A DNA stretch of 64,000 nucleotides from Streptomyces cavernae (GCF_004023625.1 NZ_RPDJ01000047.1:1-64000); one strand, 5' to 3'; counted from the first letter of the stretch, positions 55,449 to 63,935 are shown. Numbers and translations are program-made. Notes: a model not told the origin generated them from the sequence alone.

Positions 55449-55475
55449 GACAAGACAGGGGCTCTGCCTGTGACA
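55449..55475 (-). promoter_or_regulatory. ECF41-type promoter for reductase 1
   Basis: Minus strand: TGTCACA, 16 bp, TGTC, then TCTTCTAGTG; about 89 bp before the start. Confidence 0.8.
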
Positions 55476-55645
55476 GAGGCTCGCAAGAATCCGGAGTTCC
55501 CCGAAATGTCCGTCAGGAGCCGGCGGCACGAGACAGCGCGACTGTTGGTTCGCTCGCGCCACGATTCCGCCGGCGATCACCTGGCGTGCGGGAAAGAGAG
55601 CAGACGGGCGCGCCGCCGTCCCGCGCCGCGCAGAGTCGTACGAGG

Positions 55646-57376
55646 TTATTCGGCAAGTTTTCCTTCGGTCGAGACCTCTTCCATCAGGGAGGAAATCTCG
55701 TCGGGGACGGCCGGAATGCTCTCGCGGGTGATGCCGGCCGTCGGGGACCACACGAGATTGACCTGCAGGGCGGGATTCAGGCCGGGGTAGTCGCTGCGGT
55801 TGTGACAGCCGCGTGTCTCGCGACGCTCCAGTGCTGCTTCGAGGGTGGCCCGGGCCGCCAGGGCCGCGGACTTGAGGTCGAAGGCGTGCGCCAGGTCCTG
55901 ATAGCCGGCGATGTCCGGGTGTACGCCGACGTCCTCCATCCTTTTCTCGATCACTGCGAGCTCCGCCAGCCCGGCCCGCAGGCCCTCTTCGTCGCGCACG
56001 ACTCCCGCATGCTCGGTCATGGTGTTGCGGATGGCACGCTGCAGGGCGCGGACGTTCTCCGGTCCGTCGGCCGCGAGAAGAGCGTCGACCTCCGCGCGGG
56101 CCTCCGCGACGGCCGACGCCGACCGCGGCTGCGCGGTCAGGGACCGCGAGTACGCGGCGGCCGCCTGGCCTGTGATGCGGCCGAAGACCAGCAGCTCGAT
56201 GAGACTGTTCCCACCGAGGCGATTGGCGCCGTGCAGCCCGCTCGACGCCTCTCCGATGGCGTACAGGCCGGCTACGCCAGTGCTGTGGTCCTCGGGACGC
56301 ACCCACACCCCGCCCATCGAGTAGTGCGCGGTGGGCGCTATCTCGATCGGCTCGCGGGTGATGTCCAGCATCTGCAGGTCCAGAAGCGTCTGGTAGACAC
56401 GAGGCAGCCGCGTCATGATCGTCTGCCGTGGCAAGTGGGAGACGTCCAGCCACACGCCTCCCTTGGAGGTCCCGCGCCCTTCCTTGATCTCCGTGTAGGA
56501 CGCCAGGGCCACCCGGTCACGGGTGGACAGCTCCATGCGGTCGGGGTCGTAGCGCGCCATGAACCGTTCCCCGAGCGCGTTGCGCAGGATCCCTCCTTCC
56601 CCTCGGGCGGCCTCGCTGACCAGGGTTCCGGCCGCGCTCTCCGGCTCGATGACCCCGGAAGGATGGAACTGCACCAGCTCGGGGTCGCGCAGGCGGGCTC
56701 CGGCCTCCACGGCCAGGCGGAAGGAGTCGCCGGTGTTCTCGTCGCGCCGTGAGGACGTGCGCCGCCAGATGCGGGTGTGACCGCCCGCGGCGAGAATGAC
56801 GGCGTCGGCGTGGATCACGTAGCGCGTTCCGCGCGTGAGGTCGAAGCCGTAGGCACCGAAGGCGGCGCCGTCGTGCACGAGCAGCCGGGTGATGTAGACG
56901 CCGTCGAGCACGGGGATCCTCAGCTGATCCGCGCGCCTGATGAGCGTGCGCTGGATCTCCAGGCCGGTGTAGTCGCCCGCGAAGGCGGTGCGCCGGAACT
57001 TGTGGGCGCCGAAGAAGCGCTGGGAGATTCGGCCGTCCTCCTCCCTGGCGAAGGCCATGCCGTAGCGTTCCAGGTCGTCGATGCCTCGGGCGGCACCCTG
57101 CGTGACGATTTGGACGGTGCGAGGGTCGGCCAGCAGATAACTCTCCTTGAGCGTGTCGGCCGCGTGCTGCTGCCAGCTGTCCTCGGGGTCCATGGTGGCC
57201 AGAGCCGCGTTGATCCCTCCGGCAGCAAGTGCCGTATGGGCGTCCTCCCTGGGGCGCTTGCCGACCGCGAGGACGTCGATGCCGGCCTCAGCCAGTTCGA
57301 TTGCGGCTCGCAGCCCAGCGCCTCCGGTGCCGATCACCAGCACCATGGTGGCAAGACGTTGTTCGTTGAAAGCCAC
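55646..57376 (-). CDS. Fumarate reductase/succinate dehydrogenase-type flavoprotein, solitary
   Basis: 576 residues. FAD-binding VLVIGTGGAGLRAAIELAEA near the N-terminus; substrate-site features LVQFHPSGV, TLVSEAARGEGG, HYSMGGV and GEASSGLHGANRLGGNSL; C-terminal ETRGCHNRSDYP. This matches the SdhA/FrdA/NadB superfamily. No iron-sulfur or membrane subunit is adjacent, so it may act as a soluble fumarate reductase-like or aspartate-oxidase-like enzyme, or use subunits from elsewhere. The start is GTG 57376 with GGAGT 5 bp upstream. Its ECF41-type promoter begins 35 bp upstream. Confidence 0.85.
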   Translation of the reverse strand: MAFNEQRLATMVLVIGTGGAGLRAAIELAEAGIDVLAVGKRPREDAHTALAAGGINAALATMDPEDSWQQHAADTLKESYLLADPRTVQIVTQGAARGIDDLERYGMAFAREEDGRISQRFFGAHKFRRTAFAGDYTGLEIQRTLIRRADQLRIPVLDGVYITRLLVHDGAAFGAYGFDLTRGTRYVIHADAVILAAGGHTRIWRRTSSRRDENTGDSFRLAVEAGARLRDPELVQFHPSGVIEPESAAGTLVSEAARGEGGILRNALGERFMARYDPDRMELSTRDRVALASYTEIKEGRGTSKGGVWLDVSHLPRQTIMTRLPRVYQTLLDLQMLDITREPIEIAPTAHYSMGGVWVRPEDHSTGVAGLYAIGEASSGLHGANRLGGNSLIELLVFGRITGQAAAAYSRSLTAQPRSASAVAEARAEVDALLAADGPENVRALQRAIRNTMTEHAGVVRDEEGLRAGLAELAVIEKRMEDVGVHPDIAGYQDLAHAFDLKSAALAARATLEAALERRETRGCHNRSDYPGLNPALQVNLVWSPTAGITRESIPAVPDEISSLMEEVSTEGKLAE

Positions 57377-57410
57377 GGTTCACTCCGATCGCCGGGTTGT
57401 CACTCACTAC

Positions 57411-57437
57411 GACCAGGCCGTACCGGGATCTGTGACA
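57411..57437 (-). promoter_or_regulatory. ECF41-type promoter for the flavoprotein
   Basis: Minus strand: TGTCACA, 16 bp, GGTC, then GTAGTGAGTG. Nearly the same -10 block (GGTCGTAGTCAGTG) occurs at reductase 2. Confidence 0.8.
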
Positions 57438-57528
57438 CCTCTCCACGACGCCCTCGGGGCAGCCGGGCGAGCCGTTCGTCCTTGATGGCGACCACCGTCC
57501 GATCGCTCGGTTGCCACGGTAGGGCCGG

Positions 57529-57951
57529 TCACCGCGGCAGTGTGCGATTGCGGGACTCCGAGGGCCTCGCCATGACAGTGGGCACGGTGACGATCGAAAT
57601 CTCCTTGGTCAGGAGGCGATGCACAGGGCAGCGCCCCGCAGCTGCCAAGAGTTCCTCAATGCGGGCAGGATCCAGATCGCCGGCCAACGTAATGTTCTTG
57701 ACGACCTGCCCCTGCGGATCGAACCGCACAGCTACGTCGACCTGGTCGAGCGGCCAACCATGGCGGTCCGCGAAGGCCCGGACCGCCATGGAGGTACACG
57801 ACCCGAGCGCGGCCAGTAGCAGTTCTACCGGTGTGGGCCCCGTATCGGTGCCGATGGGCTGGGGTTCGTCCGCAGTCAGCGTATGAGGGCCGATCGCAAG
57901 GGAGCGGGCGAGGCGTTGACCCTCGGCCACTGACACGATGCGTGTGTTCAT
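57529..57951 (-). CDS. OsmC-family peroxidase-like protein
   Basis: 140 residues. The OsmC core has PVELLLAALGSCTSMAVRAF, bearing the peroxidatic Cys, and later EELLAAAGRCPVHRLLTKEI with the resolving Cys, so the thiol-dependent peroxidase site is complete. It reduces organic hydroperoxides or related thiol-reactive compounds. Start ATG 57951. The ECF41-type promoter lies 100 bp upstream. A second family member (Ohr) follows across a MITE-like element. Confidence 0.88.
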   Translation of the reverse strand: MNTRIVSVAEGQRLARSLAIGPHTLTADEPQPIGTDTGPTPVELLLAALGSCTSMAVRAFADRHGWPLDQVDVAVRFDPQGQVVKNITLAGDLDPARIEELLAAAGRCPVHRLLTKEISIVTVPTVMARPSESRNRTLPR

Positions 57952-58050
57952 CAGTCTGCCTTTCGGACGGGGTGCACCGCTGTGCGGTCCATGGACACCA
58001 AGTGGGGCGGCGAGTGCGTCGGTATGCCGTGACTCGTCCCTCACCGCTAA

Positions 58051-58077
58051 GACAGGAAAGCTCTCGCTCATGTGACA
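58051..58077 (-). promoter_or_regulatory. ECF41-type promoter for the OsmC gene
   Basis: Minus strand: TGTCACA, 16 bp, TGTC, then TTAGCGGTGAG. It lies 43 bp from the MITE-like element's edge. Confidence 0.8.
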
Positions 58078-58119
58078 TGTGGCCGGAGTCCGTCACACAG
58101 TGCAGCGCTGCCTGGCCTT

Positions 58120-58361
58120 AGGGGTCCTTGCACTATGCCCGCCCGGGTCGCGCGGCCCGGCACCGCTCCCCCAAGCTCTCGGCTGCGCTCGAGCAGGGGG
58201 CACCCCCATCGCCGCGTTGCCGAAAAGCCCAGGTAGCTCCTCCCCCAAGCTCTCGGCTCCGCTCGAGCAGGGGGCACCCCCATCCAGGGCTCTCCGGCGC
58301 CTTGCGATGCACGGCACCAGACCACGCGACCTCATCGGACGCTCATAGTGCAAGGACCCCT
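58120..58361. mobile_element. MITE-like element with internal repeats
   Basis: A 242-bp non-coding unit bounded by perfect 18-bp inverted repeats, AGGGGTCCTTGCACTATG (58120-58137) and CATAGTGCAAGGACCCCT (58344-58361). Inside are two 45-bp direct repeats (58166-58210 and 58240-58284; 44 of 45 positions equal), each able to fold (CCCCC-AA-GCTC ... GAGC-A-GGGGG). There is no transposase. I see no clear target duplication. Confidence 0.75.
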
Positions 58362-58391
58362 CAGCCACGGGCCGGGCCGCGAAGTCGTCGG

Positions 58392-58889
58392 CTAGGGAGC
58401 CAGCGTGATGGTGGTCGGTGTTCCCTGCCAGGCCATCTTCGCGTAAGGGCACAGCGAATTGGTCTTGTCCAGGAGCGGGGCGGCGATCTCGGGGTCGATG
58501 CCCGGCCACCTGACCACCAGGTCGACGCGCAACAAGTAGCCACCGTCGTCGGGGTCCCGCCCGAACGCCACGGTTGCCTCCACGGAGATCGCGGCCGGAT
58601 CGAGCGTGGCCTGCCGTGCCACCAGGCTCAGTGCCCCGTGGAAGCAGGCGGCGAAGCCGGCAGCGAACAACTGCTCGGGATTGGTCCCCCGGCCGTCGCC
58701 GCCCAGTTCGGCAGGCATACGCAGGTTGATGTCCAGAACGCCGTCATCCGAGCGTGCTCTGCCCGAGGCCCGCCCATGACTCGCCACTCCGCCGCTCACC
58801 GTCACCGTCGTGGTGTATATGGGGACGAAGGACTCTCCGTCGAAGTCCTTGTCGGTGGACAGATTGGGCAAGGGATTTTCCTCGGTCAC
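58392..58889 (-). CDS. Organic hydroperoxide resistance protein (Ohr/OsmC)
   Basis: 165 residues. It carries PEQLFAAGFAACFHGALSLV with the peroxidatic Cys and LLDKTNSLCPYAKMAWQG with the resolving Cys, which is the Ohr-subfamily pattern (with the SxxCPYxKA tail). Ohr reduces fatty-acid hydroperoxides with lipoyl-protein electrons. The usual OhrR regulator gene is absent; instead an ECF41-type promoter sits 58 bp upstream. Start ATG 58889. Pairing with pyruvate dehydrogenase E1 in the same regulon is interesting, because lipoylated E2 proteins are Ohr electron donors. Confidence 0.9.
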   Translation of the reverse strand: MTEENPLPNLSTDKDFDGESFVPIYTTTVTVSGGVASHGRASGRARSDDGVLDINLRMPAELGGDGRGTNPEQLFAAGFAACFHGALSLVARQATLDPAAISVEATVAFGRDPDDGGYLLRVDLVVRWPGIDPEIAAPLLDKTNSLCPYAKMAWQGTPTTITLAP

Positions 58890-58946
58890 TTCATGACTCC
58901 GTCAACGTTGCGGTACACGGCAGGGCGCGGAACTGGACAGCTAGTT

Positions 58947-58973
58947 GACCGACAAGTCACCTCGGTTGTGACA
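58947..58973 (-). promoter_or_regulatory. ECF41-type promoter for ohr-like gene
   Basis: Minus strand: TGTCACA, 16 bp, GGTC, then AACTAGCTG. Confidence 0.8.
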
Positions 58974-59085
58974 GCCGTCGATACGGAGTCCCCACCGGAA
59001 GCGGCGGGCTGCCGAATCGGGTGACGATCCCGAGGGCGCGGACAGCCCCGGCCACTCCGGCCTGCGTCCGCCCGCTGTCGGGCTC

Positions 59086-59934
59086 TCAGCGCGGAGCCGG
59101 CGGAAGGGCTGTCGCAAGTCCCAGTCGGAGCAGGCGTGCATGCTCCGGAGATCGGGGCGCTGGGCATCGCCGTGTGAGCCGCACTGCCAGCACGGCAGGA
59201 TCGGCCCGCTCGGGCAGCGGAGCGAATCCGGACTTCTCCAGTTCGCCTATCACCTCCGTACGGGCGGTCGGCCACATCCAGAATGTTTCGGTGTGCTCGC
59301 GCAGCACACCGCCCTCGCCCCGTACCCAGTATTCGAAGCGTGTCCGGATACGGTTCACGTCGGCCGACGCCACCATGCGCCCTCCGTACTCGTGCTGGCC
59401 GACCCTCTGGGTCGGGAGGTCGTGCGTGGTCTCGTGGTGAGGGAGGCAGGCAGGCGGGAGCTGGATGAGCAACACACCTCCGGGCACGAGTGCCCCGGCG
59501 ATGGCAGGCCACAGTGCACGCCGGGAAGCCGGGTGAAGACAGGCGATCGTGTTGTGGCATATGGCCACGTCGGCCACCTTGTGCAAGCCGGCCTCGTCGA
59601 GCGTGTGGGGGTGCACGGTGACCCGCGTTCTCAGGTCGGAGGGCAGTGATGCGAGGCGCGTCATCAGCGGAGAACGCATGGAACGCGCGGGCTCGACAGC
59701 ATGCACGGGTACTTGCGATTCCACGAGGCACATCAGCGTGACACGCCCGGTTCCGGCGCCCACGTCCAGCACGGCGAGACGGGCGTTCCCGACGTCGCGG
59801 CTGTACAACTGGCGTACGCGTGCCCCGTCTTGCTCGCCCTGCAAGATGTCGTAGAACTCGGCACTGATCGCATAGGCGTCCTGCTCTTCTCGGCGGGGAG
59901 GAGCGACGGACGCTTCTGACAGGAAAGGGTGCAT
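59086..59934 (-). CDS. Class I SAM-dependent methyltransferase
   Basis: 282 residues. SAM-binding motif I LAVLDVGAGTGRVTL, post-I acidic loop VHAVEPARSMRSPL, and VADVAICHNTIACLHPASRR then LVPGGVLLIQLPP (motifs II-III). The C-terminal part has an Rossmann-type beta hairpin (FEYWVRGEGGVLREHTETFW). The substrate is unknown. Start ATG 59934. Its ECF41-type promoter ends 9 bp before the start codon, so the mRNA is probably leaderless. Confidence 0.85.
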   Translation of the reverse strand: MHPFLSEASVAPPRREEQDAYAISAEFYDILQGEQDGARVRQLYSRDVGNARLAVLDVGAGTGRVTLMCLVESQVPVHAVEPARSMRSPLMTRLASLPSDLRTRVTVHPHTLDEAGLHKVADVAICHNTIACLHPASRRALWPAIAGALVPGGVLLIQLPPACLPHHETTHDLPTQRVGQHEYGGRMVASADVNRIRTRFEYWVRGEGGVLREHTETFWMWPTARTEVIGELEKSGFAPLPERADPAVLAVRLTRRCPAPRSPEHARLLRLGLATALPPAPR

Positions 59935-59942
59935 ATCCAGCA

Positions 59943-59969
59943 GACAGGCCATGCGACTCATCTGTGACA
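59943..59969 (-). promoter_or_regulatory. ECF41-type promoter for the methyltransferase
   Basis: Minus strand: TGTCACA, 16 bp, TGTC, then TGCTGGATATG, where the ATG is the predicted start codon. Confidence 0.75.
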
Positions 59970-60171
59970 GTGAGGCCGAGACAGTGTGCCGGGGAGGGGA
60001 ATTGTCCGCGGGCTCAGCGACGAAGCCGCCGTGGTCTTCAGCTCGGACGGCTGAGCCGTCTCTTCTTCGGACGACTCCGCCGTTTTGCGCAGCGGGGAGG
60101 ACAACCGGAGTGCCTCGACCGTTTCGTCGGCCTGCTTAAGTCGGCGGGCGACCGTGCCATCGAGAAGGTGC

Positions 60172-62862
60172 TCACATCTGCCAGCTGTATCGGGAGCGCG
60201 CTTGGACAACCGTCTCCGGGTCGACGGCGCCGGCCCGCGCCAACCGGTCCAGTGCGGCGACAACGATCGACTCGGCGTCAACTCGGAAATATCGGCGCAC
60301 GGCATCACGGGTGTCCGACAATCCGAAACCATCGGTTCCCAGCGACGAGTAATCCTGCTCGACCCACTGGCTGATCTGATCGGGCACCTGCCGCATCCAG
60401 TCGCTGACCGCCAGCACGGGCCCTCGTGCGCCCGACAGCACCGCCGTCACATACGGGACGCGCTCCTCGCCCCCCAGGCGCGCCCTATCGGCGCACAGGG
60501 CGTCGCGGCGCAGCTCCGTCCAGGACGTCACTGACCAGACGTCAGCGTGGACTCCCCACTGGGACAGCAGAAGTTCCTGGGCATCGAGCGCCCAGTGGAT
60601 GGCCGTGCCAGAGGCCAGCAGCTGGATCCGCGGCCCTGAGTCGCGGGGCTCTGCCGGCCGGAAGGGATAGATGCCTCGCAGGATCCCTTCCTCCACCGAC
60701 GGCCAGGAGGGCATGGCCGGCTGCTGCTTGGGCTCGTTGTAGACCGTCAGGTAGTAGAAGATGTCTTCGGGCTGGTCGCCGTACATCCGGCGCAGCCCTT
60801 CCCTGACGATCACGGCGATCTCGTATGCGAAGGCCGGGTCGTAGCTCACGGCGGCGGGATTCGTGGAGGCCAGCAGATGGGAATGCCCGTCGGCGTGCTG
60901 AAGGCCCTCACCGGTCATCGTCGTACGGCCGGCCGTCGCCCCGATGACGAAGCCACGTCCCAACTGATCCGCCAGGGCCCAGAACTGGTCGCCCGTGCGC
61001 TGGAACCCGAACATGGCATAGAAGATGTAGAACGGGATCATGGGTTCGCCGTGTGTGGCGTACGACGTCGCCGCGGCGGTGAACTCGGCCAACGACCCTG
61101 CCTCGGTGATGCCTTCGTCGATGAGCTGGCCGTCCTTGGCCTCTCTGTAGCGCAGTAGCTGATCGGCATCGACCGGCTCGTAGTTCTGACCCCCCGGCGA
61201 GTAGATCCCGGCCGTCGGAAACAGGGACTCCATGCCGAATGTGCGTGCCTCATCGGGGATGATGGGCACCCAGCGGCGTCCTGTCTCCTCGACGTGCATC
61301 AGTTCCTTGACCAGCCGGACCAGCGCCATGGTGGTGGCCACCTCTTGCCTGCCGAAACCCTTCTGAAGGGATTCGAAGGGGCCGGACGGCGGCTGCTTGA
61401 GCGCCTTGGTCACCACCCTCCGCAGCGGGACGGGGCCTGCCAGAGCGGAACGCCGTTCACGCAGGTACTGCACCTCTTCCGAGCCCTCACCGGGGTGCCA
61501 GTACGGCACCAGGTCCCCACTCAACGCGCTGTCCGGGATGGGCAGTTCCAATGCGTCGCGCATCCGACGGAACTGGGCCGTGGTCAGCTTCTTCATCTGA
61601 TGATTGGCGTTGCGGGACTCGAAGTCCGAGCCCAGCGTGTGGCCCTTGACCGTCTGGGCGAGGACGACGGTCGGCTGCCCCATGTGCTCAACCGCGGCCC
61701 TGTAGGCGGCGTAGACCTTGCGGGGTTCGTGCCCGCCCCGGGAGTTCCCGAAGAGGTCGGTGAGCTGCGCGTCACTCAGACTCGCAGAAAGGTGGGACAA
61801 CTCATTCCCGGCGAAGAAGTGTTCGCGTATGTAGGCGGCGTCCCGTGCGGCGTACGTCTGGAGCTGACCGTCGGGCACCTCACCGAGGCGGCGGACGAGA
61901 GAGCCGTCCGCGTCCTGCTGAAGCACGGGATCCCAGGCCTCACCCCAGAGAGTTTTCACCACATGCCAGCCCGCGCCGCGGAAACGGGCCTCGAGTTCCT
62001 GCACGATCTTGGAATTCGACCGCACCGGACCGTCCAGCCGCTGCAGGTTGCAGTTGATGACGAAGGTGAGGTTGTCGAGACCTTCACGGGCCGCAAGTTC
62101 CAGTGCGGCCGTCGACTCGGGCTCGTCCACTTCCCCGTCTCCCAGGAAGGCCCATACCCGCGACCCGGAAGTATCCTTGATGCCCCTGTCGCGCAGATAG
62201 CGGTTGAATCTGGCCTGGTAGATGGCGTCAAGAGGACCGAGCCCCATGGACACGGTCGGGAACTCCCACAGCCACGGCAGGCGCCGGGGGTGCGGGTAGG
62301 ACGGCAGGCCGTGGCCGTCGGCCTCTCTCCGGAAGCCGTCCAGGTGCTCCTCGCGCAGCCGGCCCTCCAGGAACACCCGCGCGTAGATGCCGGGGGAAGC
62401 ATGTCCCTGCAGATACAGCTGGTCCCCGGAACCGTCACCGTCCTTGCCCTTGAAGAAGTGATTGAACCCGATCTCATAGAGCCATGCCGCCGAAGCGTAG
62501 GTCGAGATATGACCGCCGAGGCCCAGGCGGGAACCGCGGGTCACCATCGCGGCAGCGTTCCACCGGTTCAGCGCGGTGATGCGGGACTCCATCGCGATGT
62601 CGCCAGGAAAGGCCGGTTGGGACGACGCCGGTATGGTGTTGATGTAGTCCGTGGACACAAGCCCCGGCAGGGCCACTCCGGACCTGGCCGCGTACTCGTG
62701 CACACGCCGCAGCAGGTAAACGGCGCGTTCGGGCCCAGCATGCCTGATGACAGCGTCGAGTGATGCCTGCCATTCCTTCGTTTCCTCGGCGTCACGGTCG
62801 GGCAGCTGGTCGAGCTCACTCATCGCAGAGGACTCTGCAGGCCGGCTGGCTGGCTCACTCAT
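60172..62862 (-). CDS. aceE: Pyruvate dehydrogenase E1 (homodimeric AceE type)
   Basis: 896 residues, close to the full family length. It decarboxylates pyruvate with thiamine diphosphate and acetylates lipoyl-E2. Thiamine-diphosphate motif GDGEVDEPESTAALELAARE (usual GDGE...), YHIS-type region LGGHISTYASAAWLYEIGFN HF, and FESRNANHQMKKLT are standard for AceE. Start ATG 62862 has AGGAGT 6 bp upstream. It follows an NmrA-like reductase gene after 93 bp, in the same direction, and is probably transcribed from that gene's ECF41-type promoter. E2 and E3 genes are not in the window; a second, inducible E1 is likely. Confidence 0.92.
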   Translation of the reverse strand: MSEPASRPAESSAMSELDQLPDRDAEETKEWQASLDAVIRHAGPERAVYLLRRVHEYAARSGVALPGLVSTDYINTIPASSQPAFPGDIAMESRITALNRWNAAAMVTRGSRLGLGGHISTYASAAWLYEIGFNHFFKGKDGDGSGDQLYLQGHASPGIYARVFLEGRLREEHLDGFRREADGHGLPSYPHPRRLPWLWEFPTVSMGLGPLDAIYQARFNRYLRDRGIKDTSGSRVWAFLGDGEVDEPESTAALELAAREGLDNLTFVINCNLQRLDGPVRSNSKIVQELEARFRGAGWHVVKTLWGEAWDPVLQQDADGSLVRRLGEVPDGQLQTYAARDAAYIREHFFAGNELSHLSASLSDAQLTDLFGNSRGGHEPRKVYAAYRAAVEHMGQPTVVLAQTVKGHTLGSDFESRNANHQMKKLTTAQFRRMRDALELPIPDSALSGDLVPYWHPGEGSEEVQYLRERRSALAGPVPLRRVVTKALKQPPSGPFESLQKGFGRQEVATTMALVRLVKELMHVEETGRRWVPIIPDEARTFGMESLFPTAGIYSPGGQNYEPVDADQLLRYREAKDGQLIDEGITEAGSLAEFTAAATSYATHGEPMIPFYIFYAMFGFQRTGDQFWALADQLGRGFVIGATAGRTTMTGEGLQHADGHSHLLASTNPAAVSYDPAFAYEIAVIVREGLRRMYGDQPEDIFYYLTVYNEPKQQPAMPSWPSVEEGILRGIYPFRPAEPRDSGPRIQLLASGTAIHWALDAQELLLSQWGVHADVWSVTSWTELRRDALCADRARLGGEERVPYVTAVLSGARGPVLAVSDWMRQVPDQISQWVEQDYSSLGTDGFGLSDTRDAVRRYFRVDAESIVVAALDRLARAGAVDPETVVQARSRYSWQM

Positions 62863-62955
62863 GACAGTACTCCTGCGTGGCGGGGAGCGGAGATGGCGGT
62901 CGGCGGTAAGGCGATCGCGACGGACGTCGCGAGGGCGTTTGCGGTGGCCAGGCCG

Positions 62956-63714
62956 TCATCCCCGCGCGTGGACGACGGGCTGGGCGAGCCACTCGGTGAA
63001 CGTCGTGTGGCCGAAGCGGGCGTCCGCTCCGGGGAGAAGCGCTCCCTTCCCCAGCTGGGCACCGAAGTACCGGGCGTGCACATCGGTGACGACAACCCGT
63101 TTGTCATGCCGGGCGGCCAGCACCTGCGCTGTGAGGTCGTCGAGGTGGTGCTCCTCCGGGCCGGCGACCTCGAGGGTGCCGAACAGCGGAAGGCATACGG
63201 CGACATGCGCGACGGCTGCGGCGACGTCATCCGTCGACACGGGACGAATGAGGACCGGCGCCACATGTACGCGGTCGTAGTAGGTCTTCGCGGTCGCCAT
63301 GGCTTCGACGGATTCGAAGAACGGAGTGGCACGCACGATCGAGTGAGGGATCGGTGATCGCCGTACCTCGTCCTCCTGCGACAGCTTCCCGCGGAAGTAA
63401 CCTGACCGCAGCCGCTCGGCTCCCACAACCGAGAGAATCAAATGGTGCTCGACACCGGCCGCGGACGCGGCGGCAAGGAGGTTGCTCGTAGCGGTGTGGA
63501 AGAACTCCAGACTGGCCTGGGACGCATGTGATGGTGCGTTGGTTACGTCGACCACCACATCAGCGCCTCGCAATGCCTCTCGAAGGCCGCGACCGGTGAT
63601 GACATCGACACCATCACGGCGTGAAGCGGGCACGACCTCCACACCGTGATCCCGAAGCCTGGCGACCGTCCTGGAGCCGATCAGCCCGGTGGCCCCTGCG
63701 ACAACGACTCTCAT
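62956..63714 (-). CDS. NmrA-like NAD(P)-binding reductase (atypical SDR) 2
   Basis: 252 residues. Nucleotide-binding VVVAGATGLIGSRTVARL, then VVVDVTNAPSHASQASLEFF, YFRGKLSQEDEVRRSPIPHS and LEVAGPEEHHLDDL, parallel throughout to reductase 1 at 54614-55360. Start ATG 63714 with AGGAA upstream. It has an ECF41-type promoter about 80 bp upstream and precedes the pyruvate dehydrogenase gene. The paralogues probably arose by duplication and keep the same control element. Confidence 0.88.
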   Translation of the reverse strand: MRVVVAGATGLIGSRTVARLRDHGVEVVPASRRDGVDVITGRGLREALRGADVVVDVTNAPSHASQASLEFFHTATSNLLAAASAAGVEHHLILSVVGAERLRSGYFRGKLSQEDEVRRSPIPHSIVRATPFFESVEAMATAKTYYDRVHVAPVLIRPVSTDDVAAAVAHVAVCLPLFGTLEVAGPEEHHLDDLTAQVLAARHDKRVVVTDVHARYFGAQLGKGALLPGADARFGHTTFTEWLAQPVVHARG

Positions 63715-63792
63715 CGGGGTTCCTTCCCTGCGAGGGGTCAGCGACCCCGCTGGTTCCTTCATGTCGGCGAAATCAGACACTCCACTGACTAC

Positions 63793-63819
63793 GACCGCGG
63801 TCGTGCCGTTGTTGTGACA
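63793..63819 (-). promoter_or_regulatory. ECF41-type promoter for reductase 2 and aceE
   Basis: Minus strand: TGTCACA, 16 bp, GGTC, then GTAGTCAGTG. Confidence 0.8.
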
Positions 63820-63908
63820 CCGCTCAACAAGTAGTGCCACGGTTCAAGGACCAAGTGCCGCGAACAGCGAACAGCGAACAGTGGGCGGCGCAGGCTGAAC
63901 GAACCCGC

Positions 63909-63935
63909 TGTCACAGACACACCGTGTGCACGGTC
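63909..63935 (+). promoter_or_regulatory. ECF41-type promoter pointing out of the window
   Basis: TGTCACA, 16 bp, GGTC, then ATCACTGCG. It is divergent to the reductase 2 promoter; its gene lies beyond the right edge. Confidence 0.7.

Noticed and set aside
58166..58284. CRISPR array from the two 45-bp repeats
   Set aside because: Only two copies, each self-complementary, inside an element with terminal inverted repeats; no cas genes.
59958..60171. Possible short gene between aceE and the methyltransferase
   Set aside because: The frame is a read-through past the aceE end with no start or ribosome site and a low-complexity product.
22303..63935. Reading the TGTGACA/TGTCACA motifs as CRP or FNR sites
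   Set aside because: CRP/FNR sites are palindromes (TGTGA-N6-TCACA). Here the second half-site is missing in nearly all cases, while a GTC always lies 16 bp away on one side only, and orientation follows the gene.
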